From Klebsiella ornithinolytica NBRC 105727 = ATCC 31898 (GTDB taxonomy: Bacteria > Pseudomonadota > Gammaproteobacteria > Enterobacterales > Enterobacteriaceae): a stretch of DNA of 64,000 nucleotides. This document shows positions 11,157 to 21,463 of this stretch, piece after piece. Under the pieces are notes generated by a model. That model saw only the letters and a list, made by a program, of their open reading frames with translations. It was not told where the DNA came from and did not search any database. The position numbers were made by a program, and so were the translations under genes. Within the stretch, counting starts at the first letter, position 1, and each line of letters opens with the position of its first letter. The stretch lies in assembly GCF_001598295.1 (NCBI RefSeq), contig NZ_BCYR01000015.1:1-64000 (forward strand), given 5' to 3'.

Positions 11157-12566
11157 TTACTCCATTCCTAACTCTTTCAGCTTGCGCGTTAGCGTATTAC
11201 GTCCCCATCCTAGCAGTCGCGCGGCTTCCTGCTTATGCCCTTGCGTATGACGCAGGGCAGTAGTCAGCAGCGTCCGCTCCATCTCCGGCTGCGCTTCAGA
11301 AAGCAGGTTTTGATGACCGGAACGCAGAGCGCGGTCGGCCCACTGCCCCAGTAACGTTGCCCAGCTGTCCGGCTGCATATGCGTCGGGCTATCGGGAATT
11401 GCGGTTTCAAACAGTTCGCTGGGAAGATCCTGCGTCAGAACCTCCTGGCCTGCTGCCATCACCGTCAGCCAGCGGCAGGTGTTCTCCAGCTGGCGGACGT
11501 TACCAGGCCAGGCTAAACGGGTGAGCGCGGTTTCCGTCTCCGGATGCAGCTGCTTGGCTTCGACCCCCAGTTCGCGGGCGGCAATTTGCAGGAAGTGCCG
11601 CGCCAGGCGGGGAATATCTTCCCGGCGCTCGCGCAGCGGCGGGAGATGAACGCGAATCACGTTCAGGCGGTGGAACAGATCCTCACGGAACTTTCCTTCC
11701 TGCACACGCTGCTCAAGGTTCTGGTGGGTTGCCGCAATAATTCGCACGTCTACCTTCACCGGCGCATAGCCGCCAACGCGATAGAACTGGCCATCGGCCA
11801 GAACGCGCAGCAGGCGCGTCTGCACATCGAGCGGCATATCGCCGATCTCATCGAGGAACAAAGTCCCGCCGTCAGCCTGCTCAAAACGTCCCTGACGCAC
11901 GGTATTGGCGCCGGTAAATGCCCCTTTTTCGTGACCGAAAAGCTCAGATTCGATCAGGTCTTTTGGGATAGCAGCCATATTCAGTGCGATAAACGGCGCT
12001 TTTGCCCGCGGGCTATGACGGTGCAGGGCGTGCGCAACCAGCTCTTTACCGGTACCGGATTCACCGTTGATCAATACGCTGATTGATGAACGCGACAGGC
12101 GCCCGATGATGCGAAAGACGTCCTGCATCGCCGGCGCTTCGCCGATGATATCGGCCGTCGGGCTGGTTATCGTGATATTGCGCGGCTGCTGCTGCTCCTG
12201 ATAGTGGCTGATAGCGCGATCGACCAGAGCGACCGCTTCATCAATATCAAAAGGTTTGGGCAGATAGTCAAAGGCACCTTGCTGATAGGCGCTGACCGCG
12301 GCGTCCAGATCCGAATGCGCGGTCATTATGATGACCGGAAGCATTGGGTGACGCTGTTTAATTTGTTTCAGTAACGCCAACCCATCCATTCCCGGCATCC
12401 GGATATCAGATAACAGTACATCCGGGGTTTTGGTGGTGAGTGCCTCAAGCACCTCGTTGCCGCTTTCAAACGTTGTACAACTTAAGCCTGCTCCGGTGAG
12501 CGCGCGTTCAAGCACCCAACGGATGGAGCTATCGTCATCAACGATCCAGGCTATCCCTCGTTGCAT
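11157..12566 (-). CDS. glnG: Nitrogen regulation response regulator NtrC
   Basis: Sigma-54-dependent activator of nitrogen-limitation genes. The 469 residues carry a receiver domain with phosphoacceptor Asp in [12 protein letters not shown] (about residue 54), a central AAA+ domain with Walker A GESGTGKE and the sigma-54 contact loop GAFTGA, and a C-terminal Fis-type HTH ([16 protein letters not shown]). The conserved start [12 protein letters not shown] at 12566 is eight bases after glnL. It is third in the glnALG operon and binds the sites upstream of glnA and glnL. Confidence 0.97.
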   Translation of the reverse strand: MQRGIAWIVDDDSSIRWVLERALTGAGLSCTTFESGNEVLEALTTKTPDVLLSDIRMPGMDGLALLKQIKQRHPMLPVIIMTAHSDLDAAVSAYQQGAFDYLPKPFDIDEAVALVDRAISHYQEQQQPRNITITSPTADIIGEAPAMQDVFRIIGRLSRSSISVLINGESGTGKELVAHALHRHSPRAKAPFIALNMAAIPKDLIESELFGHEKGAFTGANTVRQGRFEQADGGTLFLDEIGDMPLDVQTRLLRVLADGQFYRVGGYAPVKVDVRIIAATHQNLEQRVQEGKFREDLFHRLNVIRVHLPPLRERREDIPRLARHFLQIAARELGVEAKQLHPETETALTRLAWPGNVRQLENTCRWLTVMAAGQEVLTQDLPSELFETAIPDSPTHMQPDSWATLLGQWADRALRSGHQNLLSEAQPEMERTLLTTALRHTQGHKQEAARLLGWGRNTLTRKLKELGME

Positions 12567-12574
12567 AAACACCT

Positions 12575-13624
12575 CTACTTCCGAATAGGCAGGTACACCG
12601 AGAATTCGGTATGTCCTGGCCAACTGGTAAATTCAATTTTGCCGGAGTGCTGATCGATAAGACTGCGGGCAATGGAGAGCCCCAGACCGGTACCGCCTTC
12701 GCGACCGCTAACCATGGGATAGAACAGCGTATCCTGTAAGTGGGACGGAATTCCCGGGCCGTTGTCCTCAACGTCAATCCGCGCGGTAAGGCGGTAACGT
12801 ACGCCGTGCAGCGTCAGCTGAAAGGCGGTTCGGGTACGTAGGATGATCTCGCCACCTTCTGGCCCCAGCGCCTGCAGCGCGTTGCGTACGACATTCAGCA
12901 GAACCTGTTCGATCTGGTCCGGGTCATGAGGAAGTTCCGGCAGGCTCGGATCGTAATCGCGGACCAGTTTGACGTTATCCGGCAGTTCCATCGAGACCAG
13001 CTTCACAACCCGTTCGGCGACCTTATGGATGCTTTCGGTCACGTGCATCCCTGGATGCTGCGGCCCCAGCAGGCGGTCGACCAGATTTCTTAAGCGATCG
13101 GCCTGTTCAATAATAACGTTGGTGTATTCCATCAATGCCGGGTCAGGCAGCGCTTTACTCAGCAATTGCGCAGCGCCTCTCAGGCCGCCTAAAGGGTTCT
13201 TGATCTCATGGGCCAGCCCGCGAACCAAATCCCGCGCCGCGATTTGCTGGGCGTGCTGCAGTTGCTCCTGGCTCAGGCGTCGCTGGTTATCCATCGGAGC
13301 CATCTCCAGCAGGATATAGCCTTCAGGCAGGCGCTGTGCCGTCAGAGACAGGATATGCGAGCGGCCATCGATAACCAGCGTCACTTCGTTGTCGGTAAAG
13401 CCCTGGCCCGCCAGCAGGCTTTCCTGCATCAGGCCGATATTCAGTGAAAAGTAGCTCAACAGTTCCGGAAGCGGCGTGCCAAAGAGCTTACGTGAACTTT
13501 GCGCCAGCAGCTGCTGCGCGGCCGGGTTCGCGTAATGCACCGCCAGGTCGTCATCGACCAGTAAGATACTGTTGATTAAAGAGTTAAGGATCTGCCCAGC
13601 ATCGGGCTGAGTGCCTGTTGCCAT
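12575..13624 (-). CDS. glnL: Nitrogen regulation sensor kinase NtrB
   Basis: Cytoplasmic histidine kinase/phosphatase that controls NtrC in response to the PII protein. The 349 residues equal the E. coli length. A PAS domain fills the N-terminal third, the H-box reads [12 protein letters not shown] (autophosphorylated His near 139), and N- and G-boxes ([26 protein letters not shown]) follow. It is the second gene of glnALG and can also be transcribed from its own NtrC-repressed promoter before the gene. Confidence 0.97.
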   Translation of the reverse strand: MATGTQPDAGQILNSLINSILLVDDDLAVHYANPAAQQLLAQSSRKLFGTPLPELLSYFSLNIGLMQESLLAGQGFTDNEVTLVIDGRSHILSLTAQRLPEGYILLEMAPMDNQRRLSQEQLQHAQQIAARDLVRGLAHEIKNPLGGLRGAAQLLSKALPDPALMEYTNVIIEQADRLRNLVDRLLGPQHPGMHVTESIHKVAERVVKLVSMELPDNVKLVRDYDPSLPELPHDPDQIEQVLLNVVRNALQALGPEGGEIILRTRTAFQLTLHGVRYRLTARIDVEDNGPGIPSHLQDTLFYPMVSGREGGTGLGLSIARSLIDQHSGKIEFTSWPGHTEFSVYLPIRK

Positions 13625-13645
13625 CTGACAGTCTCCTGAAAAGAG

Positions 13646-13662
13646 TGCACTATTTTAGTGCA
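13646..13662 (-). promoter_or_regulatory. NtrC site at the glnL promoter
   Basis: TGCACTATTTTAGTGCA is an inverted repeat close to the NtrC consensus TGCACCA-N3-TGGTGCA. It lies 22 bases before glnL, where in E. coli NtrC represses the weak internal glnLp promoter. Confidence 0.8.
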
Positions 13663-13711
13663 GTATAGCTTTTTATAGGTAAAAAGCGCATGAGATCAGA
13701 GTGTTGGTGGA

Positions 13712-13811
13712 GAAAAAAGCCCATCCTGAGATGGGCTGAAAGTTTCCACGGCAACAAAATATCCACGGTACCCCACGCCACAACACGGAATACCGGGGAT
13801 TTACAGCAAAA
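13712..13811 (-). ncRNA. glnZ: glnA 3'UTR with terminator; probable GlnZ RNA region
   Basis: Just after the glnA stop lies an untranslated stretch ending in a clear intrinsic terminator (GCCCATC / GATGGGC with a T-run on the minus strand, 13712-13736). In E. coli and Salmonella the glnA 3'UTR is processed to the regulatory RNA GlnZ. The terminator is seen directly; the identity as GlnZ is inferred from position, and RNA ends are not defined. Confidence 0.5.
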
Positions 13812-15221
13812 TCAGACGCTGTAGTACAGTTCGAATTCAACCGGGTGCGGAGTCATACGTACGCGGTCGTTTTCTTCAATACGCAGGGCGATGTAAGCAT
13901 CGATAGCGTCGTTGGTGAACACGCCGCCAGCGGTCAGGAACTCACGGTCAGCGTCCAGCGCGTTCAGTGCTTCTTCCAGAGAGCCTGCAACCTGTGGGAT
14001 CTCTTTCGCTTCTTCCGGCGGCAGGTCGTACAGGTTTTTGTCCATCGCTTCGCCCGGATGGATTTTGTTCTTGATACCGTCAAGGCCTGCCATCAGCAGT
14101 GCTGCGAAGCACAGGTACGGGTTAGCCGCCGGGTCCGGGAAGCGCACTTCGATACGGCGTGCTTTCGGCGAGGTGACTACCGGGATACGGATGGAAGCGG
14201 AACGGTTACGGGCAGAGTAAGCCAGCATGACCGGTGCTTCGTAACCCGGGACCAGACGCTTGTACGAGTTGGTGGTCGGGTTTGCCAGGGCGTTGATCGC
14301 TTTAGCGTGCTTGATAACGCCGCCGATGTAGTACAGCGCTTGTTCAGACAGGCCTGCATACTTGTCGCCAGAGAACAGGTTAACGCCGTTCTTGGACAGA
14401 GACATGTGGCAGTGCATACCGGAACCGTTGTCACCGAACATTGGCTTCGGCATGAAGGTCGCGGTTTTACCGAAACGGTGCGCAACGTTGTGCACAACGT
14501 ATTTGTAGATCTGAATTTCGTCCGCTTTTTTGGTCATGGTGTTGAAACGGGTCGCGATTTCGTTCTGACCCGCGGTAGCCACTTCGTGGTGGTGAGCTTC
14601 AACAACCAGGCCCATCTCTTCCATGATCATACACATGGTAGAACGGATGTCCTGAGAGGAGTCAACCGGCGGAACCGGGAAGTAACCGCCTTTCACGCCT
14701 GGGCGGTGGCCTTTGTTACCACCTTCGTATTTGGTGGAGGAGTTCCATGCGCCTTCGATGTCGTCGATAGCAACGTGGGAGCCAGAAATAGAGGCACCGA
14801 AACGGATATCGTCGAACAGGAAGAACTCTGGTTCTGGCCCGAACAGAACGGTGTCCGCCAGACCGGTAGAGCGCAGGTATTCTTCCGCGCGTTTGGCGAT
14901 GGAGCGCGGGTCACGGTCGTAGCCCTGCAGCGTGCCTGGTTCCAGGATATCACAGCGGATGATCAGCGTCGGTTCTTCATAGAACGGGTCGATCAGCGCA
15001 GTGGTCGCATCCGGCATCAGAACCATGTCAGATTCGTTAATACCTTTCCAGCCACCAATCGAGGAGCCATCAAACATTTTGCCTTCTTCGAAGAATTCGG
15101 CATTTACCTGATGAGAAGGAATTGTGACGTGCTGTTCTTTACCTTTGGTATCGGTGAAGCGCAGATCGACAAACTTCACTTCGTGCTCGTTCAGCATCGT
15201 CAAAACGTGTTCAGCGGACAT
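13812..15221 (-). CDS. glnA: Glutamine synthetase
   Basis: Type I glutamine synthetase, a cytoplasmic dodecamer that makes glutamine from glutamate, ammonia and ATP. The 469 residues equal the E. coli length. The beta-grasp signature FDGSSIGGW, the ATP-binding [16 protein letters not shown] block and the adenylylation region NLYDLPPEE (Tyr near 398 with Met1 counted) are all present. It is the first gene of glnALG, driven by a sigma-54 promoter with upstream NtrC sites, and it ends at an intrinsic terminator before glnL. Confidence 0.99.
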   Translation of the reverse strand: MSAEHVLTMLNEHEVKFVDLRFTDTKGKEQHVTIPSHQVNAEFFEEGKMFDGSSIGGWKGINESDMVLMPDATTALIDPFYEEPTLIIRCDILEPGTLQGYDRDPRSIAKRAEEYLRSTGLADTVLFGPEPEFFLFDDIRFGASISGSHVAIDDIEGAWNSSTKYEGGNKGHRPGVKGGYFPVPPVDSSQDIRSTMCMIMEEMGLVVEAHHHEVATAGQNEIATRFNTMTKKADEIQIYKYVVHNVAHRFGKTATFMPKPMFGDNGSGMHCHMSLSKNGVNLFSGDKYAGLSEQALYYIGGVIKHAKAINALANPTTNSYKRLVPGYEAPVMLAYSARNRSASIRIPVVTSPKARRIEVRFPDPAANPYLCFAALLMAGLDGIKNKIHPGEAMDKNLYDLPPEEAKEIPQVAGSLEEALNALDADREFLTAGGVFTNDAIDAYIALRIEENDRVRMTPHPVEFELYYSV

Positions 15222-15310
15222 ACTTAAACTCTCCCGGATTGGTCATTGTCGTCGTGGTAACGAAAACTTTTTAACTGCTTAATGTGGCGTTGTTGCCTTA
15301 AAAAAGATAA

Positions 15311-15327
15311 AGCGAAATCTGTGCCAA
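15311..15327 (-). promoter_or_regulatory. Sigma-54 promoter glnAp2
   Basis: On the minus strand the sequence reads TTGGCACAGATTTCGCT, the -24/-12 pattern of sigma-54 promoters, 90 bases before glnA and identical in layout to E. coli glnAp2. Confidence 0.9.
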
Positions 15328-15398
15328 CTTTTAAATTGCCCCCAAAAGGCGTTATCATGCACTCCATCGTGCAAAAGGGCTGCACCATTATGAATGCA

Positions 15399-15417
15399 TT
15401 GCACCAATATAGTGCAA
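15399..15417 (-). promoter_or_regulatory. NtrC binding site (proximal) of glnA
   Basis: TTGCACCAATATAGTGCAA is a near-perfect inverted repeat of the NtrC type, about 80 bases upstream of the sigma-54 promoter; it works as part of the glnA enhancer. Confidence 0.88.
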
Positions 15418-15430
15418 TTGTGTGAACATT

Positions 15431-15450
15431 GGGCACTAATTTGGTGCAAT
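15431..15450 (-). promoter_or_regulatory. NtrC binding site (distal) of glnA
   Basis: GGGCACTAATTTGGTGCAAT is the second NtrC-type inverted repeat, about three helical turns from the proximal site, as in the E. coli glnA enhancer. Confidence 0.88.
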
Positions 15451-15477
15451 TGACCTTGAATAACCCTTTTAACGCTC

Positions 15478-15493
15478 CGTGAAAGCGATCACA
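15478..15493. promoter_or_regulatory. CRP site between glnA and typA
   Basis: CGTGAAAGCGATCACA matches the CRP consensus TGTGA-N6-TCACA at nine of ten positions. In E. coli the distal sigma-70 promoter glnAp1 is CRP-activated, so the site probably serves glnA. A TACAAT -10 candidate for the divergent typA gene lies at 15562-15567. Confidence 0.75.
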
Positions 15494-15599
15494 AAGAAAC
15501 TCTGCAATACTTGTTTGTGGAGGATGTTTGTGATCCTGTTTTGTACTGCGATTAATCCGTGTACAATAACGCGCTATTTCTAATGCCTGAGGCAAAGTT

Positions 15600-17423
15600 G
15601 TGATCGAAAATTTGCGTAATATCGCCATCATCGCGCACGTTGACCATGGTAAAACTACCCTGGTTGATAAGCTGCTGCAGCAATCCGGTACGTTCGACGC
15701 GCGTGCCGAAACTCAAGAGCGAGTGATGGACTCCAACGATTTGGAGAAAGAGCGTGGGATTACCATCCTCGCGAAAAACACCGCCATTAAATGGAATGAC
15801 TACCGTATCAACATCGTTGATACCCCTGGGCACGCCGACTTCGGTGGTGAAGTTGAGCGTGTAATGTCCATGGTTGATTCCGTTCTGCTGGTTGTTGACG
15901 CAATGGATGGCCCAATGCCGCAGACGCGCTTCGTAACCAAGAAGGCATTTGCTCATGGCCTGAAGCCCATTGTTGTCATCAACAAAGTTGACCGTCCTGG
16001 CGCGCGTCCTGACTGGGTTGTCGATCAGGTATTCGACCTGTTCGTTAACCTCGACGCGACCGACGAACAGCTGGACTTCCCGATCGTTTACGCTTCTGCG
16101 CTGAACGGTATTGCGGGTCTGGATCACGAAGATATGGCTGAAGATATGACTCCGCTGTATCAGACCATCGTCGATCGTGTTCCGGCGCCGAACGTTGACC
16201 TTGACGGTCCGCTGCAGATGCAAATCTCCCAGCTGGATTACAACAACTACGTTGGCGTCATTGGCATCGGCCGCATCAAACGCGGTAAAGTGAAGCCAAA
16301 CCAGCAGGTCACTATCGTTGATAGCGAAGGCAAAACCCGTAACGGTAAAGTGGGTAAAGTTCTGACCCACCTGGGCCTGGAGCGTATCGACAGCGATATT
16401 GCTGAAGCGGGCGATATCATCGCGATCACCGGTCTGGGCGAACTGAACATCTCTGACACCATCTGCGATCCGCAGAATGTTGAAGCGCTGCCGGCGCTGT
16501 CAGTCGATGAGCCAACCGTATCCATGTTCTTCTGCGTTAACACCTCTCCGTTCTGTGGTAAAGAAGGTAAGTACGTTACCTCTCGTCAGATTCTTGACCG
16601 TCTGAACAAAGAGCTGGTGCATAACGTGGCGCTGCGCGTTGAAGAAACTCCGGATGCTGATGCATTCCGCGTTTCCGGTCGTGGTGAACTGCACCTGTCA
16701 GTTCTGATCGAAAACATGCGTCGTGAAGGTTTCGAAATGGCGGTTTCCCGTCCGAAAGTTATCTTCCGCGAAATCGACGGCCGTAAACAAGAGCCGTTCG
16801 AGAACGTAACGCTGGACGTTGAAGAGCAGCATCAGGGTTCTGTCATGCAGGCTCTGGGTGAGCGTAAAGGCGACCTGAAAAACATGAATCCAGATGGCAA
16901 AGGCCGCGTACGTCTCGACTACGTGATCCCAAGCCGTGGCCTGATTGGCTTCCGTTCTGAGTTCATGACCATGACCTCCGGTACCGGTCTGCTGTACTCC
17001 ACCTTCAGCCACTACGACGACGTTCGTGCGGGCGATGTAGGTCAGCGTCAGAACGGCGTACTGATCTCCAACGGTCAGGGTAAAGCGGTTGCGTTTGCAC
17101 TGTTCAGCCTGCAGGACCGCGGTAAGCTGTTCCTGGGTCACGGTGCTGAAGTTTACGAAGGCCAGATCATCGGTATTCACAGTCGTTCTAACGACCTGAC
17201 TGTAAACTGCCTGACCGGTAAGAAACTGACCAACATGCGTGCTTCCGGTACCGACGAAGCAACGGTTCTGGTTCCGCCAGTTAAGATGACCCTGGAGCAG
17301 GCTCTGGAGTTCATCGATGACGACGAACTGGTAGAAGTGACTCCAACTTCCGTCCGTATCCGTAAACGTCATCTGACCGAGAACGACCGTAAACGCGCAA
17401 TGCGCGGTGCGAAAGAAGATTAA
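15600..17423 (+). CDS. typA: Ribosome-associated GTPase BipA (TypA)
   Basis: EF-G-like translational GTPase that assists 50S assembly and adaptation to cold and stress. The 607-residue protein starts with GTG and has G1 AHVDHGKTT (residues 12-20), G2 ERGITI, G3 [10 protein letters not shown] and G4 NKVDRPGA, followed by EF-Tu domain II-like, EF-G C-like and the BipA-specific C-terminal domain. It is divergent from glnA, monocistronic, and ends at a strong terminator. Codon use is that of a well-expressed gene. Confidence 0.97.
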   Translation: MIENLRNIAIIAHVDHGKTTLVDKLLQQSGTFDARAETQERVMDSNDLEKERGITILAKNTAIKWNDYRINIVDTPGHADFGGEVERVMSMVDSVLLVVDAMDGPMPQTRFVTKKAFAHGLKPIVVINKVDRPGARPDWVVDQVFDLFVNLDATDEQLDFPIVYASALNGIAGLDHEDMAEDMTPLYQTIVDRVPAPNVDLDGPLQMQISQLDYNNYVGVIGIGRIKRGKVKPNQQVTIVDSEGKTRNGKVGKVLTHLGLERIDSDIAEAGDIIAITGLGELNISDTICDPQNVEALPALSVDEPTVSMFFCVNTSPFCGKEGKYVTSRQILDRLNKELVHNVALRVEETPDADAFRVSGRGELHLSVLIENMRREGFEMAVSRPKVIFREIDGRKQEPFENVTLDVEEQHQGSVMQALGERKGDLKNMNPDGKGRVRLDYVIPSRGLIGFRSEFMTMTSGTGLLYSTFSHYDDVRAGDVGQRQNGVLISNGQGKAVAFALFSLQDRGKLFLGHGAEVYEGQIIGIHSRSNDLTVNCLTGKKLTNMRASGTDEATVLVPPVKMTLEQALEFIDDDELVEVTPTSVRIRKRHLTENDRKRAMRGAKED

Positions 17424-17446
17424 TTTCCGCTTCTTGTCGATATCAG

Positions 17447-17476
17447 AACCCCGCCTTGATGGCGGGGTTTTTTTTT
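17447..17476 (+). terminator. typA terminator
   Basis: Nine-base-pair stem AACCCCGCC / GGCGGGGTT with a five-base loop followed by a T-run. Confidence 0.92.
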
Positions 17477-17608
17477 GCCCTGGCGCGATAGCCGCCCGTC
17501 AGTCAGCAGATAGTTACGCGCTTTCCGAAGAGAGGCCGGTCACATTTATCCCCAAAGAATAACGGAGATATTGTTTTTTTTTTGCACGTCGGAGTAAGAT
17601 TCAGGAAC

Positions 17609-17620
17609 TGGTTTAAACCA
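17609..17620. promoter_or_regulatory. Palindromic operator candidate before yihL
   Basis: TGGTTTAAACCA is a perfect 12-base palindrome ending 13 bases before the yihL start. It takes the place of a ribosome-binding site, as no good Shine-Dalgarno sequence is seen there. An operator for the GntR-type YihL itself is the simplest reading. Confidence 0.5.
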
Positions 17621-17633
17621 ATTGGGTTAAACA

Positions 17634-18344
17634 ATGACAACAAATCTGTCTACCGTCGAAAATGCGAAAGAAAAATTAGATCACTGGCTGAGGGAAGGGC
17701 TCACCGCGCCCGGCGGTAAACTCCCCTCCGAACGAGAATTAGGCGAACTGCTGGGTATAAAGCGTATGACCCTGCGGCAGGCGCTCCTGAGCCTGGAGGC
17801 TGAATCGAGAATCTTCCGTAAAGATCGGAAGGGCTGGTTCGTCACCCAGCCTCGTTTTAACTATAGCCCGGAGCTCTCCGCCAGCTTTCAGCGCGCCGCG
17901 CTTGAACAAGGTCGGGAACCCTCCTGGGGATTTATTGAAAAAAGCCGCACGGCAAATTACCCCGAGGCCGCGCGACCGCTTCTTGCGACAGCGGCATCTG
18001 ATGAGCTGTACCTCATCACCGGTTGGGGGGCGCTGGAAGGGCATAAAGTGTTTTATCACGAAACCTTTATTAACCCGAATGTCGCTCCGGGATTTATTGA
18101 ACAGCTTGAAAACCAATCCTTCTCCTCGGTCTGGAAAAATGAGTATCAAAAGGACGTCGTAACTAAAAAACTGGTGTTTAAACCGGTCAGAATGTCTGGC
18201 GATATCAGTAAATTCATTGGCGGATCTTCAGGTATGCCGGCCATTCTTATTGAAAAACACCGGGCTGACAGTGATGGCAATATCATTCAGATAGATATTG
18301 AATATTGGCGGTTTGAGGCGGTTGACCTCTTTATTAACTTGTAG
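17634..18344 (+). CDS. yihL: YihL, GntR/UTRA-family transcriptional regulator
   Basis: A 236-residue regulator (same length as E. coli YihL) with an N-terminal winged helix-turn-helix of the GntR type (KLPSERELGELLGIKRMTLRQAL, residues 24-46) and a C-terminal UTRA ligand-binding domain of the HutC subfamily. The effector is unknown. It is the first gene of yihL-yihM, with yihN behind; a palindrome just before its start suggests autoregulation. The ligand is probably a product of the YihM/YihN pathway. Confidence 0.9.
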   Translation: MTTNLSTVENAKEKLDHWLREGLTAPGGKLPSERELGELLGIKRMTLRQALLSLEAESRIFRKDRKGWFVTQPRFNYSPELSASFQRAALEQGREPSWGFIEKSRTANYPEAARPLLATAASDELYLITGWGALEGHKVFYHETFINPNVAPGFIEQLENQSFSSVWKNEYQKDVVTKKLVFKPVRMSGDISKFIGGSSGMPAILIEKHRADSDGNIIQIDIEYWRFEAVDLFINL

Positions 18345-18351
18345 GTACGTT

Positions 18352-19332
18352 ATGCTAACTCAATATGATGCAGAAAAAATCCTCGCCCGTGTCGATAATA
18401 TTCCTCTTTATCTTCATGCCTATGCATATCATTTTAATATGCGGCTTGAGCGTATATTACCCGGCAATTTATTAGATATCGCCCATGAAAATAATCTGCG
18501 CGGGGTGAAAATTCATGTTCTCGATGGTGAAACGCGCTCCTTAGGTAAAATGAGTGATGCTGAACTGGCCGCTTTCTCAGAAAAGGCACGGAGATTACAG
18601 CTTGATGTCCATATAGAAACCAGCGCTTCAGATAAACACGCGATCGACCATGCAACGCATATCGCATTAAAAACGGGCGCCAGCTCCGTCAGATTTTACC
18701 CTCGCTATGAGGGGCATTTACAAGAGGTTCTGTCAAAAATCGCTCTTGATATCCAGTATCTGAAGGCGCGTTATCAGGATAGCGGGCTGACTTTTACTCT
18801 TGAGCAGCATGAAGATCTGAAAAGCCACGAGCTGACCGCATTAATAGAGCAAAGCGGTATGTCTTCGCTCTCTCTGCTTTTTGATTTTGCGAACATGATT
18901 AATGCCAACGAGCACCCGCTGCATGCATTCGAGGCGATGTCTCCGTTTATTACTCAGGTTCATATAAAAGATGCGTTAATTATGCCGCAGGATAACGGTC
19001 TCGGACATCAGGCCTGCGTCTCCGGCCAAGGAGATATGCCGTTTAAGGCGTTGCTCACCAGACTGATTTGCCTGGGCGACGAGCACCCCCAGGTGGTCGC
19101 CTACGGCCTGGAAGAAGAGGTGGACTACTATGCCCCGGCATTTCGCTTTGCCGATGAAGGCGACAACCCGTGGATCCCGTGGCGGGAAATGAGCGAAACA
19201 CCGTTACCCGATGCCTCACAGCTGGAAACCCGGTTATTGAAAGAAAAAGCGGATGCTCTTCAACAGTTGGCATTTGTCAGAACAACGCTGCAGGAAATAA
19301 AAAGTGAGGCCAGCCGCATTATTAACTCTTAA
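18352..19332 (+). CDS. yihM: YihM, xylose-isomerase-like TIM-barrel protein
   Basis: A 326-residue protein of the AP-endonuclease-2/xylose-isomerase-like TIM-barrel superfamily, same length as E. coli YihM; substrate unknown. Likely metal-site and catalytic segments are LEQHED in the middle, DFANMINANEHP, QVHIKDA and the late GLEEEVDYY. The start at 18352 is seven bases after the yihL stop; a longer frame running back into yihL was rejected. With YihN as transporter and YihL as regulator it looks like a sugar or sugar-acid isomerase/epimerase. Confidence 0.85.
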   Translation: MLTQYDAEKILARVDNIPLYLHAYAYHFNMRLERILPGNLLDIAHENNLRGVKIHVLDGETRSLGKMSDAELAAFSEKARRLQLDVHIETSASDKHAIDHATHIALKTGASSVRFYPRYEGHLQEVLSKIALDIQYLKARYQDSGLTFTLEQHEDLKSHELTALIEQSGMSSLSLLFDFANMINANEHPLHAFEAMSPFITQVHIKDALIMPQDNGLGHQACVSGQGDMPFKALLTRLICLGDEHPQVVAYGLEEEVDYYAPAFRFADEGDNPWIPWREMSETPLPDASQLETRLLKEKADALQQLAFVRTTLQEIKSEASRIINS

Positions 19333-19435
19333 TTTTAATCTCTGATTTTTATTTTTTGATATGCCACCCGGCAGGCGTGGTCAGGGTTCTTTTTCCTTTA
19401 AAAACTAAATGATTGTAAAATCATTAAGGAATTAT

Positions 19436-20704
19436 ATGCTCACAAAAAAGAAATGGGCACTCTTTAGCTTATTGACACTGTGTGGCGGTACGATTTATAA
19501 ACTGCCCTCGCTAAAGGATGCTTTCTATATACCGATGCAGGAGTATTTTCATTTGACCAATGGTCAAATTGGCAATGCGATGTCTGTGAACTCGTTTGTT
19601 ACGACAATTGGTTTCTTTCTTTCAATCTATTTTGCCGATAAACTACCGCGCAAATATACCATGTCCCTTTCGCTTATTGCCACCGGGCTGTTAGGTATCT
19701 ATCTGACAACCATGCCGGGATACTGGGGGATTCTCTTTGTCTGGGCACTATTTGGTGTCACCTGCGATATGATGAACTGGCCGGTATTATTAAAGTCGGT
19801 TAGTCGTCTGGGGAATAGCGAGCAGCAGGGGCGGTTGTTTGGTTTCTTTGAAACCGGACGGGGTATTGTCGATACCATTGTCGCTTTTTCTGCGCTGGCG
19901 GTCTTTGCCTGGTTTGGCAGCGGCCTGTTAGGGTTTAAAGCAGGGATCTGGTTTTATTCTATTATCGTTATTAGCGTTGGGGTCATTATCTTCTTCGTTC
20001 TGAACCAGGATGATGATGAGGTGAAAACGGCAGCCGTTGATAGCCCACAGGAAGAAAAGAAAAACACCAGTATGTCCTCCGTACTGAAAGATAAGACAAT
20101 ATGGCTGATTGCGTTCAACGTCTTTTTTGTCTATGCCGTCTATTGCGGGTTAACATTCTTTATTCCGTTCCTGAAAAATATTTATATGCTGCCTGTCGCG
20201 CTGGTGGGGGCTTACGGCATTATTAACCAGTATTGCCTGAAGATGATCGGGGGCCCCGTTGGCGGGATTATTTCGGATAAGATACTGAAATCCCCGAGTA
20301 AATATTTGTTCTACACCTTTTGTATCAGTACGGCTGCGCTGGTGGTCTTAATTCTGCTGCCGCATGAAAGTATGCCGGTTTATCTGGGAATGGCCTGCAC
20401 ATTGGGCTTTGGGGCAATCGTCTTTACTCAGCGTGCGGTCTTCTTTGCCCCCATCGGCGAGGCAAAGATTGCGGAAAGCCAGACCGGTGCCGCCATGGCG
20501 CTCGGTAGCTTTATCGGCTATGCCCCTGCCATGTTCTGTTTCAGCCTCTACGGCTATATTCTGGATCTTAACCCGGGCATTCTGGGGTATAAAATTGTCT
20601 TTGGTATCATGGCCTGCTTTGCGTTCTGCGGCGCCGTCGCCTCAGTATTGCTGGTGAAGCGTATTAACCAAAGAAAACGAGTCTTAGAGACCGCGGAGGC
20701 CTAG
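19436..20704 (+). CDS. yihN: YihN, MFS transporter
   Basis: A 422-residue major facilitator with about twelve hydrophobic segments, split by an acidic loop near residue 200 (NQDDDEVKT). The start at 19436 (MLTKKKWAL) has AAGGA six bases before it and gives the E. coli YihN length. In the family it belongs with sugar-phosphate/organic-anion symporters; the substrate is unknown. It is the third gene of yihLMN and ends at a terminator. In K-12 ompL and the yihO-W sulfoquinovose genes follow; here yihX follows directly. Confidence 0.88.
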   Translation: MLTKKKWALFSLLTLCGGTIYKLPSLKDAFYIPMQEYFHLTNGQIGNAMSVNSFVTTIGFFLSIYFADKLPRKYTMSLSLIATGLLGIYLTTMPGYWGILFVWALFGVTCDMMNWPVLLKSVSRLGNSEQQGRLFGFFETGRGIVDTIVAFSALAVFAWFGSGLLGFKAGIWFYSIIVISVGVIIFFVLNQDDDEVKTAAVDSPQEEKKNTSMSSVLKDKTIWLIAFNVFFVYAVYCGLTFFIPFLKNIYMLPVALVGAYGIINQYCLKMIGGPVGGIISDKILKSPSKYLFYTFCISTAALVVLILLPHESMPVYLGMACTLGFGAIVFTQRAVFFAPIGEAKIAESQTGAAMALGSFIGYAPAMFCFSLYGYILDLNPGILGYKIVFGIMACFAFCGAVASVLLVKRINQRKRVLETAEA

Positions 20705-20735
20705 AGCCGGTTATCTGCCCTCACCTCGTTCGCTC

Positions 20736-20766
20736 AAAGCCGCAGATTTCTGCGGCTTTGCTTTAT
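20736..20766 (+). terminator. yihN terminator
   Basis: Ten-base-pair stem AAAGCCGCAG / CTGCGGCTTT with loop ATTT, followed by an imperfect T-tract. Confidence 0.7.
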
Positions 20767-20870
20767 CCGGCGGGCATAAATCGTTCTGAACCTCGGTTTA
20801 AAAACCATACATAGTCAAATACCGCCTTTCCCGCTACAGTTAATCTTTCATGGCGCGCAAGGAGACAAAA

Positions 20871-21461
20871 ATGCTCTATATCTTTGATTTAGGTAATGTG
20901 ATTGTCGACATCGACTTCAACCGGGTGCTCGGGACATGGAGCGATTTGAGCCGCATCCCACTCGCGACGCTCAAGCAGCATTTCACCATGGGCGAGGCGT
21001 TCCATCAGCACGAACGCGGCGAAATTAGCGATGAGGCCTTTGCCGAAGCGATGTGCCATGAAATGAATATGCCGCTGAGCTATGAGCAGTTTTCCCACGG
21101 CTGGCAGGCCGTTTTTGTCTCTCTGCGCCCGGAAGTGACCGCGATTATGCAAAAACTGCGTGAGCAGGGACACCGCGTGGTTGTCCTGTCGAATACCAAC
21201 CGCCTGCATACCACCTTCTGGCCGGATGAATATCCGCAGGTGCGGGCCGCCGCCGACCATATCTATCTTTCCCAGGAGATGGGAATGCGTAAGCCCGAGG
21301 CGCGGATCTATCAAAGTGTTCTGCAGTCTGAAGGTTTTTCTGCTGAAGATACGGTCTTTTTTGACGATAACGCTGATAATATAGCGGGGGCTAACCAGTT
21401 GGGGATCACCAGTATTCTGGTGACCGGAAAGGAGACCATTCCCGCCTACTTTGCGAAATAA
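20871..21461 (+). CDS. yihX: HAD-family sugar-phosphate phosphatase YihX
   Basis: Alpha-D-glucose-1-phosphate phosphatase in E. coli, a HAD hydrolase. HAD motif I is FDLGNV at the very N-terminus (one of the Asp positions replaced by Asn, as in E. coli YihX), motif II is SNTN, motif III contains RKPE and motif IV is FFDDNADN. The start at 20871 ([14 protein letters not shown] before it) is the family one and gives 196 residues (199 in E. coli). It begins a tight yihX-yihY-dtd-yiiD run with gaps of two bases or overlaps. Confidence 0.93.
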   Translation: MLYIFDLGNVIVDIDFNRVLGTWSDLSRIPLATLKQHFTMGEAFHQHERGEISDEAFAEAMCHEMNMPLSYEQFSHGWQAVFVSLRPEVTAIMQKLREQGHRVVVLSNTNRLHTTFWPDEYPQVRAAADHIYLSQEMGMRKPEARIYQSVLQSEGFSAEDTVFFDDNADNIAGANQLGITSILVTGKETIPAYFAK

Positions 21462-21463
21462 CT

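Noticed and set aside
13845-15227. A 460-codon open frame opposite glnA
   Set aside because: It is the complement of a strongly codon-biased gene, has low-complexity composition and no recognisable domain; glnA fully explains the region.
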